A stretch of 64,000 nt of DNA from DATCYX01 sp963714425 (GTDB lineage: Bacteria > Chloroflexota > Anaerolineae > Anaerolineales > UBA4823): the NCBI GenBank assembly GCA_963714425.1, contig CAVQOI010000006.1:62001-126000 (forward strand), written 5' to 3'. The notes under the pieces are model-generated. The model searched no databases, was not told the origin of the DNA, and worked only from the letters and a program-made list of their open reading frames with translations. Position 1 is the stretch's first letter. Each line of letters starts with the position of its first letter. The position numbers and the translations under genes were made by a program. Of this stretch, positions 1 to 8,441 are shown in pieces.

Positions 1-1638
1 GGCGCGCACGAAGCGCGTGTAAGGCGCCATGGCCTCCCCGATGCGCCCCAGGCTGCGCTCGATCTCGCTCTCGAACTGCCCGCTCAGCGAGCGCACCAGC
101 TGCTCTCGCAGTTGTCCGATCTTCTCCCGCATCTCGATTTTGGCCTGGCGTTTTTTGGCGGGGATCAAGAACAACCCCAATGCAGCCATCAGGCTGGCAA
201 GTAGCACACCGGTCACGTCGGCAGCCGCGGTAGTGGCCAGCACGGCTACCAGCGTGCCCAGCCCCACAGCGCCCACCTCCACCGCAGCCAGGGCGGCTAC
301 TGCGTTGCGCGCCCCATCGGCGATGGCCTCGGCTTCCTGAGTTTTGTCGTAGCTCTCAACAAGGCGGCGCGCCTCTTTCCCCACACCCTCGATTAAGCGC
401 TGGCGGTCGTGGTGGAAGGTCCCTCCGGCGGTGTCACCCACGATGCGCTCGGCGTGCCGGCGGCGCCGCTCTGCCAGGTGCTCGTCCACCGCCTGCCACT
501 GGCGCAGATCGGAATCTACCAGCCAGTCGATGATCTCAGCGGCTTTCGCCTCGATTTTCTGCGGGGAGTCGCCCACCACGTGGCTCTCGAACTCACGCTG
601 GATCTTGGATTTGTTGAGCAGGTCGAAGACCCTCCCTAGGCGCAGGGTCTCGTCGAAGTATTCCTGTCCACGCTGCTCCATCTCGAGCAGCACGTTCTCG
701 ATATCGGCCATGCGGAAGTGGAAGTCGCGGCCCATGTCGCCTTTGTAGACGCCAAGCTGAGCTTCTACATCCTCCAGGGTGGTGAAGTCGTCCTTGAGCA
801 AGCCCAGGCGGTCGTCGATCTCGTCCAGGTACTTGCCGGTCAGGTGCGTACCCACACCCAAGGGGTTGAGGAACTTGAGGCGCAGGCGGCCTTTCTCGTC
901 GAGGGTGTCGTGGATATAACTCTCCAACGGCTCGAAGCGGCTCTCCGCCCATAGCTCAGGCTCACCGTTCTTGGCGCGCAGCGCCAGGCGCGAGCTGACC
1001 GGAAAGATCTCAGGGGTGATGCCCAGCAGGGAGCGCGTGTTCTCGGCGATGAAATCCCGCACCTGCACCAACTCATCCTCATCCTGAAACAGGTCGATTT
1101 TGTTGAGCACCACCACCACCTTCTTGCCCCAGTCGCGGATCTTCTCCAGGAATTGGCGCTCGCTCTCGGTGAAGGGGCGGTCAGCGGAAGTGATGAACAG
1201 CACCAGGTCGGAACGGGGTACGAACTGGGCAGTGATTGTCTCGTGCTCGCGGATGATGGCGTTGGTGCCGGGCGTATCCACGATGCTGATCTCTGCCAGC
1301 ATGTCCACCGGGGCGGTAACCGTCTGCACGTTCTCGGTCTCATATTGGCGAGCGGGTGCGTCAGCGTAGCGCAGGATGTTGATCTGCGTGGTAGTGGGGG
1401 TGACGCCCTCTTTGAGCACTTTCTGCCCCAATAAGGCGTTGATGAAGGCCGATTTGCCGGCGTTGAATTCACCCACCACCACCAGCAGGAACAGCTCGTC
1501 TAAATTGCGGATGGACTGCCCCAAGGTCTCCTGGTCGTTATCGGCTGCGCCAAACTGCACCAGGGCGACGCGCAGGTCGTTGAGCAGGGCGCGTTCTTCA
1601 ACGAGCAAGTCTTCTTGTTTTTTGGTCAGGATGCGCAT
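1..1638 (-). CDS. Dynamin-family GTPase (C-terminus beyond window)
   Basis: A large GTPase of the bacterial dynamin-like type, a family that works at membranes in remodelling or fusion. The reading frame is open from an ATG at 1638 to the window edge (546 codons), so the C-terminus is missing. The G1 P-loop GEFNAGKS lies at residues 56-63, followed by a switch region with TPTT, the G3 motif DTPG and the G4 motif NKID. A hydrophobic Ala/Val/Leu-rich segment around residues 445-495 looks like a membrane hairpin or paddle, followed by a charged helix. No neighbour shares the role: the next gene on this strand is 240 bp upstream. The family call is secure; the cellular role is not. Confidence 0.88.
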   Translation of the reverse strand, partial: MRILTKKQEDLLVEERALLNDLRVALVQFGAADNDQETLGQSIRNLDELFLLVVVGEFNAGKSAFINALLGQKVLKEGVTPTTTQINILRYADAPARQYETENVQTVTAPVDMLAEISIVDTPGTNAIIREHETITAQFVPRSDLVLFITSADRPFTESERQFLEKIRDWGKKVVVVLNKIDLFQDEDELVQVRDFIAENTRSLLGITPEIFPVSSRLALRAKNGEPELWAESRFEPLESYIHDTLDEKGRLRLKFLNPLGVGTHLTGKYLDEIDDRLGLLKDDFTTLEDVEAQLGVYKGDMGRDFHFRMADIENVLLEMEQRGQEYFDETLRLGRVFDLLNKSKIQREFESHVVGDSPQKIEAKAAEIIDWLVDSDLRQWQAVDEHLAERRRRHAERIVGDTAGGTFHHDRQRLIEGVGKEARRLVESYDKTQEAEAIADGARNAVAALAAVEVGAVGLGTLVAVLATTAAADVTGVLLASLMAALGLFLIPAKKRQAKIEMREKIGQLREQLVRSLSGQFESEIERSLGRIGEAMAPYTRFVRA

Positions 1639-1698
1639 ATTTGTAAATCCCTTGGCTACCGAACAGTTCTTGTTGAAATACTTTTTGACCCCAGAGAT

Positions 1699-1759
1699 AC
1701 ACGGATCTACGGATCGGGAGGGTGTGCTTATCAGCGTCGTTCGAGTTTATCCGCGCGAC
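1699..1759. repeat. Degenerate CGGAT-type intergenic repeat
   Basis: The gap between the dynamin gene and the sulfatase-like gene carries ACACGGATCTACGGAT and, further on, TTTATCCGCGCGAC. This is the same word family as the better preserved copy at 4842-4900. Nothing else is visible in this 240-bp gap. Confidence 0.3.
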
Positions 1760-1880
1760 GAAAAAGCGTGCCTGGTAGCCGGTTTATCCCAGTGCAAATT
1801 ATAGCATTCTTGGGCATGAATAATTGCAGGGGAGATAAAGATGCCGAAATCAGGGGAGTGCCTGGCGAAATCTCCCGCAC

Positions 1881-3437
1881 TTACCTGTTCTCAAGATAAG
1901 GCCTGTTCACCTGCTCCAGCTTATCATCCAATTCAGCTTGGAGGTCCTGGACCGCTGGGTGAGCATCGATGAGGTTCTCGCGTTCTTCAGGATCGTTCTC
2001 CAGATCGAAGAATTCGTCTTCATCATATGTGCGATAACCAAGATAGCGGATCAGCTTATACCGCCCGCGCATAAGGCAGATGGTGGCTTTAGTCAGCGGC
2101 TCGTGGGCTGGATTCTTCTTCGCCTCCAGGGAGAACACACTGCGATCCGTATTCTCCTCTCCCCCAAATCCAGGCAAGAGCTGACCTTCACACCATTCCG
2201 GTTGCTCTACTCCTGTGATCTGAGCCAGGGTGGGCAGCAGGTCCACGTTGCTGGTGAGGGCATGGAAGTCACGGCGCTCCCTCTGACCCGGAGCTGCGAT
2301 GAGCAGGGGGACGCGGATGACAGGCTCGAAAAGAAACGGGTTGACGTGCCCGTGTTCCCCTCTTTCGAAAAGCTCGCCATGATCGGAAGTGACAATCAGG
2401 TAGCTATCTTCAAGCACACCTGACACCTCCAGGTGATCGATCAGCTTCCCGAACTCGAAATCCAGGTTGGCAATATACTCATCGTAGTTCTGCCTGCGCT
2501 CATTGAGTCGCTCTTCGGACAGCCTGGTCGCCAGGGGATGCCGTTTCTTCCGCTTGGGGGTCCAGCCATCTGAGAACATGCCCCTGAAATCGCGGGCGGG
2601 CAAATATGGCGTATGCGGCGGCATCAAATGCACATAGGAAAAAAACGGGGCTGGCAGGCTGCTGAGCAGCTCCTGCACGCCGCTCATCACCTCTTCGATA
2701 GCGAAATAGATTTCCACGCTCGAGAGGTCAGGCAGCCCGTCGGGGTGCAGGTCAGACATCCGCGCGTCGACCAGGCGCCTTGCCATCTGTGTGCGCACGT
2801 CGTTCAGGATAGACAGGAACAACGACCCGCGCCGGCTTTCGGGCTTGAACAGGAACTGGTCGTAGCTCATCAATCCATTGATGGCGTCATTTGGGAAGAG
2901 CTTGTCGAAGATAGTGTTTCCGGCAGCGCTGAAGCTGTCCGGCCCGAGATGGCGCGGCATGCGCTCGTTGAACTGGTAGAGCAGCAGGTCTGCATATGTA
3001 TTCTGGGCGAATCCAGCCTGGTAGTATGCGCTATCGAGCACCTGCAACAGATTATTCGAGCGCACCTGAGGCCTGACCAAACCGCTCAATGTGAACGCTC
3101 GGTGCGTCCAGGGATACGTGCCGCTGAAGAGCGAGGCTGTGCTCGGCGTGGTGAAGTTGGCCGCGGAGTGGTGGTTGTGGTACACGGTGGCGCGTCCCGC
3201 CAGGCGCTCGATGTTGGGGCTGGTCTTACGTGGGTATCCATACAACGAGAGATGCTCTGCGGACATAGCATCGAAGATGAGCACGATCACGTTCGGCCGC
3301 GCTTGTTCCTGGGTGCGCGCTTCCTCCAGCTCGGCAGGCAGTGCTCGCGCCAGGGGCGCCAGGCAGACTGCCGAGCCCAGCTTTAGGAAATCGCGCCGGG
3401 TGAGTTTCGTGGACATTGGTCTCAATGGATCATGCAT
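1881..3437 (-). CDS. Tat-exported sulfatase/phosphatase-superfamily hydrolase
   Basis: Alkaline-phosphatase-superfamily enzyme of the sulfatase fold, exported by the twin-arginine route. The N-terminus carries TRRDFLKLGS followed by a hydrophobic stretch. Metal-binding motifs are visible: VLIFDAMSAEHLSLYGY near the start of the mature protein and TSDHGELFERGEHGH in the C-terminal half. At the nucleophile motif, where sulfatases have CxPSR, the sequence reads TTPSTASLFSG. The formylglycine Cys/Ser is therefore replaced by Thr and the Arg by Thr, so a phosphatase or phosphotransferase reaction is more likely than sulfate hydrolysis. ATG at 3437 was chosen (an ATG at 3416 is also possible); an upstream extension would run into the preceding gene, which ends 16 bp away. 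The two are probably one operon. Confidence 0.82.
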   Translation of the reverse strand: MHDPLRPMSTKLTRRDFLKLGSAVCLAPLARALPAELEEARTQEQARPNVIVLIFDAMSAEHLSLYGYPRKTSPNIERLAGRATVYHNHHSAANFTTPSTASLFSGTYPWTHRAFTLSGLVRPQVRSNNLLQVLDSAYYQAGFAQNTYADLLLYQFNERMPRHLGPDSFSAAGNTIFDKLFPNDAINGLMSYDQFLFKPESRRGSLFLSILNDVRTQMARRLVDARMSDLHPDGLPDLSSVEIYFAIEEVMSGVQELLSSLPAPFFSYVHLMPPHTPYLPARDFRGMFSDGWTPKRKKRHPLATRLSEERLNERRQNYDEYIANLDFEFGKLIDHLEVSGVLEDSYLIVTSDHGELFERGEHGHVNPFLFEPVIRVPLLIAAPGQRERRDFHALTSNVDLLPTLAQITGVEQPEWCEGQLLPGFGGEENTDRSVFSLEAKKNPAHEPLTKATICLMRGRYKLIRYLGYRTYDEDEFFDLENDPEERENLIDAHPAVQDLQAELDDKLEQVNRPYLENR

Positions 3438-3453
3438 GGAGATATAACCTGGA

Positions 3454-4047
3454 CTAGAACAGGTTGCGCAAGATAACAACCACCCATCCAGCCAGGCTTA
3501 GTGGGACATAAATATAGGTGAAGACCGTCATCCGGTCAGCAAATCCGTTCAGCTGGCGGGACAAGAACGGAATGCGATCAATCAACCATGAAGTCACGTC
3601 GACGCAGATGGTGATCGCTAACAGGCCAAGTACAATGGTGCCCAGGAGCATCTGCAGATCCATCTTCGGGATAATCTCCAGCCTGCCCTGCATCAGAATT
3701 GCTCCGACGCTGAACAGCAGCAGCAATGCTATCCCCACCTCGATAAACTTATCTCTGAAGGTGCGGGGTGGGAAGATCAGGCTTAGGGCAAACAAGACCC
3801 CCAGGAGCGCCAGGCTTTCGACCAGGGCGAAGGATAGGATGTAAGCCGCCAGGATGAGCACGTTTAACAGGCTCAGGGTATACAGCCAGCTGGCCATTTG
3901 CCAGAAGAGATGGTAGATCGTCCAGCTAAAAACGACAAAGACGATGGTCGAGAAGACTGGCAGAATTTGCCCCCATGAGGGCAGGCGGGAGGTGAGCCTC
4001 TGCCTGAGGGCAGGCAGGGCTTGTGGTTTTGTGTCGATAGCGTCCAT
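3454..4047 (-). CDS. Integral membrane protein, unknown function
   Basis: A 197-residue protein with about five predicted membrane segments and an N-terminal basic stretch. I do not recognise a family. It lies immediately upstream of the exported sulfatase-superfamily enzyme (16-bp gap) and probably shares its transcript, so a role in the same envelope process is a reasonable guess but only a guess. Confidence 0.65.
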   Translation of the reverse strand: MDAIDTKPQALPALRQRLTSRLPSWGQILPVFSTIVFVVFSWTIYHLFWQMASWLYTLSLLNVLILAAYILSFALVESLALLGVLFALSLIFPPRTFRDKFIEVGIALLLLFSVGAILMQGRLEIIPKMDLQMLLGTIVLGLLAITICVDVTSWLIDRIPFLSRQLNGFADRMTVFTYIYVPLSLAGWVVVILRNLF

Positions 4048-4153
4048 TTCGTGGGGGAATTATAGCTTAAGAAAATGCGTGACACTTTCAAAGTGCCACG
4101 CAGACGGTAAGTCCATTCAGGTGTTGGAACACCCTTCCGCTAGCATTTCTAGG

Positions 4154-4813
4154 TCACAAGCCTCCCATCTCTTGAGCCAGCTGTTCAAAATACGCCACCA
4201 TCACGTGGTGGCGATCTTCTGCCAGCGCCCGCCCTGCGGACGTGAACATGCGCTCCTTGATGTGCCGCAGCTTGAAGATGTATTCGTGGTAGGCGGAGTG
4301 GGGCTCGCCGGGGGCCAGCTCGCCACTCTCGATGAACTGCTGCGATGGCGTGGCGTACGCCGGCTGCCCGGCTTGAACTGCGTAGCCGATGGCGCGCGCC
4401 ACCCCGATGGCCCCGATGGCGTCCAGCTTGTCGGCGTCGAACAGGACCTGCGCCTCCAGCGTGGCGGGTGGCTCACGTTCATCGCGGAAGCGGTGGGCGC
4501 GGATGCAGTGCTCCACGCGGGCGATGCGCTCCTCGGGCCAGCCCTCCCCTTGCAGCACCTGGGCAGCGAAGGAGGCCGAAGCGTGATGGTGATTTTCACG
4601 CAAGCTGCTCGTATCAGCTTGCGTATAGCGTATAGCGTTTTGCGTATCGGGGTTGGCGTCATGCAGGAGAGCGGCGAGGCGCACGATCTCCAGGTCGGCG
4701 CCTTCCAGGCGCGCCAGGTGTTCAGCCAGGTGGTAGACGCGCAGCACGTGGTCGAAGCCGTGTACGGGGTCGTTGTCAGGGTACCAGCCGCGGGCAGTGT
4801 CAATAGAGATCAT
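4154..4813 (-). CDS. HD-domain phosphohydrolase
   Basis: A 219-residue HD-superfamily metal-dependent phosphohydrolase. The metal ligands are visible in order: HGFDHVLRV (first His, about residue 19), LLHD (the HD doublet, about residue 50), then the downstream His in EHCIRAHRFR. The middle region contains LFDADKLDAIGAIGVARA, typical of the YedJ/YpgQ-like branch that acts on nucleotides or other phosphate esters. The substrate cannot be told from sequence. The gene is monocistronic-looking, with about 150 bp of repeat-containing DNA upstream. Confidence 0.82.
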   Translation of the reverse strand: MISIDTARGWYPDNDPVHGFDHVLRVYHLAEHLARLEGADLEIVRLAALLHDANPDTQNAIRYTQADTSSLRENHHHASASFAAQVLQGEGWPEERIARVEHCIRAHRFRDEREPPATLEAQVLFDADKLDAIGAIGVARAIGYAVQAGQPAYATPSQQFIESGELAPGEPHSAYHEYIFKLRHIKERMFTSAGRALAEDRHHVMVAYFEQLAQEMGGL

Positions 4814-4841
4814 GGATGCTCAAGGTCACAAACCAGATAAG

Positions 4842-4900
4842 GGTAGGACACGGATGGACGCGGATCGATCCGTGATTTCCGTGTATATCCGCGTCCTATC
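4842..4900. repeat. Intergenic CGGAT/ATCCG inverted repeat
   Basis: The stretch begins GGTAGGACACGGATGGACG and ends ATATCCGCGTCCTATC, forming nested imperfect inverted repeats of the word CGGAT and its complement. It sits between the HD hydrolase and hutI. A decayed relative is at 1699-1759. Confidence 0.45.
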
Positions 4901-4960
4901 TTTTACACCTAACGGAAAACGAATTGTTTCTGCGATTCTCCACCTCATCCACATCCTATG

Positions 4961-6214
4961 TCATGCATGTGGATAGACCACCCCTTTTTTGATCACCGTC
5001 CCTACTAAGTTGCTGCCGAAGCGGTAGCCCAGGTGGCGGTAATCCGAGACACTTAAAATTAGGAGGTCCGCCTGCTTGCCGACCTCAATCGAGCCGACTC
5101 TGTCTGCGCGGCCGATAGCTGTAGCAGCGTTGATCGTCGCAGCAGCGATGGCTTGCGCCGGGGTCAGGCGCATATAGCGGCAAGCCAGGGCAATGGCAAA
5201 TTGCATCGACTCGCACCAGGCGGTGCCGGGGTTGAGGTCGGTAGCGATCGCCAGCAGGCCGTTTGCCTGCAGGAATGCTTTGGCAGGGGTGTAATCCCTC
5301 TCAGCCAGCCCAAATGGTGTGCACGGCAGCGCCACAGCCACCGTATCGCTGGCGGCCAGGGCTTCGATCTCCTCCGGGGAGGTGGTCACCAGGTGGTCGG
5401 CAGACACAGCGCCCAGTTGCGCAGCCAGCCGCGTCCCTCCCAGGTTGCCAAACTCGTCGGAGTGGATCTTGAGCGGGAAGCCCAACCCTTTGGCAGTCTC
5501 CAGGATGCGCCGGGATTGCTCCAGCGTGAAGGCGCCCTGCTCGCAGAATACATCCACAAAAGGCAGGGGGTGATGCGGGGCATGGTGCGGCCACCAGTCG
5601 CGCAGCATGGGCAGCATGGTCTCGCAGATCAGCGTGGTGTAGCCGTCAGGGTCGTGGCGGTATTCGGGGGCGATGGCATGCGCTGCCAGGAAGGTGCTGG
5701 CAATCTCCAGCGGGCCCTCGGCGTCCAGCCCGATCAGAGCCTGGAGCATGCGTAGCTCGGTGGCGCTGCGCAGCCCGTAACCGGTCTTCACCTCGGCGGT
5801 GGTGGTGCCATGCCGGAACATACCCGCCAGGCGCAGGCGCGTTTGGTCGAGCAGCTTCTTGAGCGAGGCGGCGCGTGTGGAGCGCACGGTGGATAAGATC
5901 CCGCCGCCCTCTGCCAGGATTTCCAGGTAAGGCTTGCCCTCCAGGCGCAGCTCGAATTCGGCGGCGCGGTCGCCAGCCCAAATGGCGTGGGTGTGCGGGT
6001 CTACAAAACCGGGCATGACCACTTTGCCCCCAGCGTCCAGAGCTGGCTCGTCTGGATAGGAGTTCAGCAGCTCATCGCTTGGGCCTACAGCAGCGATCTT
6101 GCCGTCGCGGAAAAGCACGGCGCCATCGGGGATAATGCCCAGGCGCCCCAGTTTGCCCCCGCGCTGTGGCCCGCCGGTGAGTGTGAGCAGTTGGGAGGTG
6201 GAGTGAATGAGCAT
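4961..6214 (-). CDS. hutI: Imidazolonepropionase
   Basis: Converts 4-imidazolone-5-propanoate to N-formimino-L-glutamate in histidine degradation; cytosolic, amidohydrolase fold. At 417 residues it is the usual length. It shows VMPGFVDPHTHAIWAGDRAAEF (HxH metal site and family signature), KTGYGL after the first third, KIHSDEF, and a late ATDLNPGT with the metal Asp. The other histidine-utilisation genes (hutH, hutU) are not nearby, so it stands alone in this window. Confidence 0.93.
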   Translation of the reverse strand: MLIHSTSQLLTLTGGPQRGGKLGRLGIIPDGAVLFRDGKIAAVGPSDELLNSYPDEPALDAGGKVVMPGFVDPHTHAIWAGDRAAEFELRLEGKPYLEILAEGGGILSTVRSTRAASLKKLLDQTRLRLAGMFRHGTTTAEVKTGYGLRSATELRMLQALIGLDAEGPLEIASTFLAAHAIAPEYRHDPDGYTTLICETMLPMLRDWWPHHAPHHPLPFVDVFCEQGAFTLEQSRRILETAKGLGFPLKIHSDEFGNLGGTRLAAQLGAVSADHLVTTSPEEIEALAASDTVAVALPCTPFGLAERDYTPAKAFLQANGLLAIATDLNPGTAWCESMQFAIALACRYMRLTPAQAIAAATINAATAIGRADRVGSIEVGKQADLLILSVSDYRHLGYRFGSNLVGTVIKKGVVYPHA

Positions 6215-6218
6215 GGGC

Positions 6219-6250
6219 AGTGAATAGTGAATAGTGAGTTGTAAGTGATT
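6219..6250. repeat. Heptamer tandem repeat (AGTGAAT)n
   Basis: AGTGAATAGTGAATAGTGAG is a short tandem array with a 7-bp period. It lies just upstream of hutI and before the divergent lyase gene. Similar purine-rich arrays recur elsewhere in the window (16400, 32176) together with related non-periodic purine or pyrimidine tracts (12048, 37551). Confidence 0.5.
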
Positions 6251-6322
6251 AATGCTAATTCCTATTATATCCAGTTTGGCTTGATGCTATCGGGCGATTA
6301 AATCAGGTAAAATACCTCCACA

Positions 6323-7778
6323 ATGAACCCACTTACACGCATTGAAAGAGACTCGTTGGGTGAAGTCAGCGTTCCTGCCCAGGCGTTGTATGGGGCGCAG
6401 ACTCGAGCGCGCTGTGCACAACTTCCCCATTTCAGGTCTCAAGCCCTGGCGGGCGTTCATCTGGGCTATTGCCACCATCAAAAGAGCCGCTGCCGAAGTC
6501 AACCGCGACCTGGGGCTTCTGGATGCCGGGCGAGCCGACGCCATCGCCCAGGCTGCCCAGGAGGTCATCGATGGGCACTGGGATGAGCATTTCGTCGTCG
6601 ACCCCTTCCAGGCGGGGGCGGGCACCAGCCATAATATGAACGCCAACGAGGTCATCGCCAACCGCGCCACGCAGCTGCTGGGTGGCGGGCTGGGTGAGTA
6701 TCTGGTGCATCCCAACGACCATGTTAATATGGCCCAATCCACAAACGACACCATTCCCACTGCCATCCGCCTTGGAGCTCTATGGCGCCTTGAAGAGCTG
6801 CTGCAAGCAGTAGGCGACCTGGCGGGGGCATTAAGCCAGAAAGCCGTTGAGTTCGACGAAGTGATCAAATCCGGGCGCACCCACCTGCAAGACGCCGTGC
6901 CCCTGCGCTTGGGCCAGGAGTTCGGAGGGTACGCCCGCGCGGTGGAGCGGGACGCAGCGCGCATCCGCCGCGCTGCCGAAGGTCTGCGCCGGCTGGGTAT
7001 TGGCGGCACCGCCGTTGGCACCGGGCTGAACGCTCACCCTGAGTACCACATGCGCATGGTGCAGCGCCTGTCCGAGCTTACCGGGCTGGAGCTGCAATCC
7101 AGCGACGACCTGTTCGAGAGCATGCAATCCCAGGCCGACGCCGCCGATTTCTCTGCCTCGTTGCGTACCCTGGCTGTGACGCTGACGCGCATTGCCAACG
7201 ACTTCCGATTGCTGGCCTCCGGCCCGTCCACCGGGCTGGACGAGCTGCGCCTGCCGGTCGTGCAGCCGGGATCCAGCATCATGCCAGGTAAGGTTAACCC
7301 GGTCCTGGCAGAGATGCTTAACCAGGCGATGTACCATGTGCAGGGCTGCGACCATACCGTGGCGCTGGCTGCACAAGCCGGGCAGCTCGAGCTCAATGTG
7401 ATGATGCCCGTCATCGCCCACAACCTGTTCGAGGCCATGCAGGTGACCATCGGGGCAGTGCGCGCCTTCACCGAGAAGTGCGTGCGCGGCCTGCAGGCAA
7501 ACACCGGGCGCGCCGAGGGCTGGCTGGCGAAGAACGCCATCGTGGTTACAGCCCTGAACCCATTGATCGGCTACGCAGCCGGAGCGGCGCTTGTGAAAGA
7601 GGCGCTCTCGCGCGACCTGACCATCCGCCAGGTTGCCCTGGAGAAAACCGCCTCGGGAGAGCTCAAGCATCTCGACCAGGATCGCCCGGTGACCGCTGAA
7701 GAGATTGATGCCGCCCTGGGCGACCTGCGCCGCCTGACAGAGGGAGGGTTCGTAGGAGGACCGTCCGGCGGAGGGTAA
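6323..7778 (+). CDS. Class II fumarase/aspartase-family lyase, frameshifted
   Basis: Reversible elimination of fumarate from malate or aspartate; cytosolic homotetramer family. The N-terminus starting at 6323 (MNPLTRIERDSLGEVSVPAQ) is in a different frame from the rest. One extra base near 6406, in the run after GCGCAGACT, separates it from ERAVHNFPISG and the remaining 450 residues. Motifs are GAGTSHNMNANE, VNMAQSTNDT, GRTHLQDAVPLRLGQEF, TAVGTGLN and the catalytic loop GSSIMPGKVNP. The loop PGKVNP is fumarase-like, but LNVMMPVIAHNL resembles aspartase, so the substrate is left open. The rest of the gene is intact, so the indel could be an assembly error or recent decay. Confidence 0.8.
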
Positions 7779-7815
7779 GGGGAGCTGATAGGAGTTTAAA
7801 AGCGATCAATAAATC

Positions 7816-7845
7816 TTGCTACTTTGCGGCAAAACGTGATATGAT
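7816..7845 (+). promoter_or_regulatory. Candidate sigma70 promoter for hpt
   Basis: TTGCTA and TATGAT separated by 18 bp, about 65 bp upstream of the hpt start. GGGGAGG lies just before that ATG as ribosome binding site. Confidence 0.45.
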
Positions 7846-7910
7846 CTGCACTGCAAGCCCATTGCAGCGTTTGATTTTAGCCTGACGCTCACACCGGGGA
7901 GGTCTCCCAA

Positions 7911-8441
7911 ATGTATCCCCCATCGGACCAATTGCGTGTCCTGATCTCAGCCATGGCCATCCAAGCGCGCGTCAAGGAGCTGGCAGACCAGATCTCGAGC
8001 GATTTCAGCGGGGTAGAAAGCCTTTACCTGGTCGGCATCCTAAAAGGCGCCTTCATCTTCCTTGCTGACCTGGCCCGGGAGCTCTCCGTCCCGCACAGTG
8101 TCGACTTTATGGCCCTCTCCAGCTACGGCCAGAGCACCACTTCCGGCGCCGTGCGAATCCTTATGGACCTGCGCGAGCCGATCGAGGGTCGCCATGTCGT
8201 GATCGTCGAGGATATCTTAGATACCGGCAACACGCTCCACTACCTGTATGGCATCCTGAAAGGCCGCAAGCCGGCTTCGATCCACACCTGCGTCCTGGTG
8301 CGCAAGCGGCGCGAGAGCGTCGATGTGCCGCTCGATTACCTGGGTTTTGATATCCCCGACGTGTGGGTTGTGGGGTACGGGCTGGACTTCGCTGATAAAT
8401 TCCGCACACTGCCTTATATCGCCGAGCTAAAACAGCAATGA
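7911..8441 (+). CDS. hpt: Hypoxanthine phosphoribosyltransferase
   Basis: Purine salvage: transfers the phosphoribosyl group of PRPP to hypoxanthine or guanine; cytosolic. At 176 residues it is full length. It has the N-terminal VLISAMAIQARVKELADQIS pattern, LVGILKGAFIFLADL, and the PRPP-binding signature VVIVEDILDTGNTLHYL. The C-terminal VGYGLDFADKFRTLPYI is typical of the family. The stop overlaps the start of the downstream secreted-protein gene by 4 bp (ATGA), so the two are translationally coupled although functionally unrelated. Confidence 0.94.
   Translation: MYPPSDQLRVLISAMAIQARVKELADQISSDFSGVESLYLVGILKGAFIFLADLARELSVPHSVDFMALSSYGQSTTSGAVRILMDLREPIEGRHVVIVEDILDTGNTLHYLYGILKGRKPASIHTCVLVRKRRESVDVPLDYLGFDIPDVWVVGYGLDFADKFRTLPYIAELKQQ

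Noticed and set aside
840..1472. Ser/Arg-rich minus-strand frame inside the dynamin gene
   Set aside because: Alternative frame of the dynamin-like gene; the real frame contains GKS, DTPG and NKID and runs to the window edge.
2613..3386. 257-codon plus-strand frame opposite the sulfatase-fold gene
   Set aside because: It is the antisense shadow of a gene with clear motifs; its composition shows no family motif.
3944..4840. 298-codon plus-strand frame over the HD hydrolase and upstream DNA
   Set aside because: It crosses two minus-strand genes and a repeat, with no motif.
6831..7670. 279-codon minus-strand frame opposite the fumarase/aspartase gene
   Set aside because: Shadow frame; the plus strand carries the full catalytic loop set.
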